DNA of 30,976 nucleotides, from positions 1-30,976 of the forward strand of contig JALLBK010000427.1 in assembly GCA_036940085.1 (NCBI GenBank), read 5' to 3'. Position numbers and translations under genes: made by a program. Source of the DNA: Discostella pseudostelligera. Lineage: Eukaryota > Bacillariophyta > Thalassiosirophyceae > Thalassiosirales > Thalassiosiraceae. Shown one piece after another: positions 29,584 to 30,976 of the stretch (position 1 is its first letter; every line of letters begins with the position of its first letter). The notes below the pieces were generated by a model, which saw only the letters and a list, made by a program, of their open reading frames with translations, was not told where the DNA came from and made no database searches.

Positions 29584-30408
29584 ATGAATAATAACAAGAT
29601 GAATGGAGGCAAGTCAAAGAGTGAGGTTTATTCATTATTCATTAAAGAAAAGGCAAGTGAAGCTTCATTGCGTCGATCGCTTACACAAGCAGGTAAGGAG
29701 CGTGATTATGCATACAATGAGATGAAAAAGAGTCAAACGACACATCAGTTGGCTGTCGCAAAGCATGAGAAGCTCCAACATGAGTTGGAGCAGAAAAAAA
29801 TGACAGCTGAATTGATATACGATGCATGGAAGAGGATTGATGCGGACATTAATGTTGATTTTGGTGTTTGCGAGAATAAGATGGATGGGATGAAGGACAA
29901 AGTTGATACAGTGGGAATATCGATGAAAGTTGTTGATGATGGGAATGTCAGTGTGTTGTTGGGGCAGAACAAGGAGAAGGCGAGAGACACATCGCTTCCA
30001 GATGGTGTTGGTATACATGTTGGAGTTGATAATGATGGCAAGAATGATGTATTGTTAACTATGGGCTCAGTAGGAGGTAATAGTGATGGTAATGGCCATT
30101 GTTGTACAGGAGAATTTGATAATGAAGAAGAGGCCAATGATGCTCTTCTTACACAAGCCACAAAAGAAACAGAGGTATTGTTGGCGACTGGCCAGATGAA
30201 AAGAGTATCTACAACATCTGAGGATGCTGGTTCACCACATAAAGAGAAAGGTTCATCTGCTTTGGCTATTATTTCTCCCGAACGAAAAGTGAATGAGGAG
30301 ACAAATAAGGTAAAGGCGAAGGCAAGTGCCCCACATCTTAGTATTGGGTCAGTTGATACTCTTAAACCTGCAGCTGCATTAGCCAAGCGTGCAAGGAAAG
30401 CAAAGTAA
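29584..30408 (+). CDS. Uncharacterised coiled-coil protein, lineage-specific (274 aa)
   Basis: ATG start, TAA stop, no intron. Residues about 10-85 form a charged helix likely to be a coiled coil ('SEASLRRSLTQAGKERDYAY', 'AVAKHEKLQHELEQKKMTAE'). The remainder is acidic to neutral and probably disordered, with the C-terminus 'ALAKRARKAK' basic. No known domain. It is flanked on both sides by related repeat blocks (29226-29480 and about 30690-30946), which suggests it is one unit of a tandem family continuing beyond the right edge. Confidence 0.6.
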   Translation: MNNNKMNGGKSKSEVYSLFIKEKASEASLRRSLTQAGKERDYAYNEMKKSQTTHQLAVAKHEKLQHELEQKKMTAELIYDAWKRIDADINVDFGVCENKMDGMKDKVDTVGISMKVVDDGNVSVLLGQNKEKARDTSLPDGVGIHVGVDNDGKNDVLLTMGSVGGNSDGNGHCCTGEFDNEEEANDALLTQATKETEVLLATGQMKRVSTTSEDAGSPHKEKGSSALAIISPERKVNEETNKVKAKASAPHLSIGSVDTLKPAAALAKRARKAK

Positions 30409-30484
30409 AGTTATCGAACATATTGAGTAGTCATGTTTTCATAAGCCAAGCGTGCAAGTGCAAGGAAAGCAAAGTAAAGTAATC
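30381..30484 (+). repeat. Direct repeat of the gene's 3' end
   Basis: 30381-30415 (AGCCAAGCGTGCAAGG, then AAAGCAAAGTAAAG) encodes the last codons and the stop. It recurs at 30444-30484 with a 6-bp GTGCAA expansion. The second copy lies in the 3' flank and duplicates the codons for 'KRARKAK' and the stop. Confidence 0.8.
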
Positions 30485-30689
30485 AAATGTGTTGGTATGG
30501 ACTGCTTTGGCCAATGCTTCCTGTGTTGTCCAAAGAGTACATTATTTTCTACAAGTGGATATTTTAATTCTACGCCCGAATCAACGTGGTGCAGTAGCCT
30601 TTTTCGTGTACATTCCACGCCTACATCCATTTAGAAATATGGTTTCGTAGAGCGTAGGTTAGAAGATACATTATCATACGTACATCATT

Positions 30690-30870
30690 AAGGTTGGCTT
30701 TGACGGTAAATCTTAGCGTACACCTCTCGATTGGTTTTTATTAACAGTAAATCTTAGCGGTGTTCTTCAGTTCGACAGACACCTTTTTCACAGGTCGAAA
30801 ATTACGGCTTAAGTGAACATCTTGTCGGAACATTTGACATGTCAAAAATTTCCGCTCAGTGAACTGATTT
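30690..30870. repeat. Degenerate copies of the ACCGCTTAACTGAAC motif
   Basis: Diverged forms are seen as AAATTACGGCTTAAGTGAAC (about 30798-30817) and AAATTTCCGCTCAGTGAAC (about 30845-30863), with weaker TAAATCTTAGCG forms at about 30708 and 30748. They parallel the 54-bp tandem repeats left of the gene, in the same orientation. Confidence 0.55.
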
Positions 30871-30976
30871 GCTCCTGTCAACATACCAGCTTCTTGCATC
30901 AGTTACATCTCCATGCATCGTGTGACAGTGTGACACCTTTCAGCAACTCACTCCCATTGTTCTACTCTTGTTCACC

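Noticed and set aside
1..30976. tRNA or rRNA genes
   Set aside because: No cloverleaf with A and B boxes and no rRNA-like tract was noticed by eye; a covariance-model scan would be decisive.

Overview
The window is nuclear DNA of a photosynthetic stramenopile, most likely a centric diatom. This is inferred from short GT-AG introns (82-124 nt) inside otherwise intronless genes, a plastid-type leader on an aminotransferase, diatom-style ankyrin and 'AMEWxGRD' repeat proteins, and acidic Asp/Ser-rich nuclear-type proteins. No rRNA, tRNA, CRISPR array or bacterial operon was seen.

Layout. 0-3.4 kb: a minus-strand tyrosine-recombinase gene (Crypton-like) with a repeat- and palindrome-rich upstream flank. 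3.4-4.4 kb: a two-exon ankyrin-repeat gene. 5.7-10.4 kb: a very large three-exon PPR gene, probably mitochondrial, ending 72 bp from the convergent three-exon purple acid phosphatase gene (10.5-12.4 kb, minus). 12.8-13.4 kb: a membrane-anchored parvulin-type prolyl isomerase (two exons). 13.7-15.7 kb (minus): an LRAT/NC-domain-like membrane protein whose expected catalytic Cys position is Ser. 16.0-17.4 kb: a plastid-type aspartate/prephenate aminotransferase. 17.5-25.7 kb: two copies of a divergent gene pair, called A (minus) and B (plus) here. The left copy is broken and the right copy looks intact. 25.9-26.8 kb (minus): a two-exon COX20-like assembly factor. 27.2-27.9 kb: an unknown 216-aa protein. 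28.1-29.0 kb (minus): a decayed aminotransferase. 29.2-31.0 kb: a lineage-specific coiled-coil gene with related repeat blocks on both sides, probably one member of a tandem array.

A recurring theme is an E2F/DP-like motif (TTCCCGCC[A/N]AA, or its complement). It is clustered between three divergent gene pairs (12.5, 15.8 and 22.2 kb) and occurs singly upstream of the PPR gene. If functional, it would couple several unrelated genes here to one, possibly cell-cycle, regulator.

Two single-N positions (18455 and 23018) mark assembly joins. The second is flanked by a perfect 72-bp duplication that splits gene B artificially; collapsing it restores one continuous reading frame. Exon borders were derived by hand from GT-AG signals, reading phase and family conservation.
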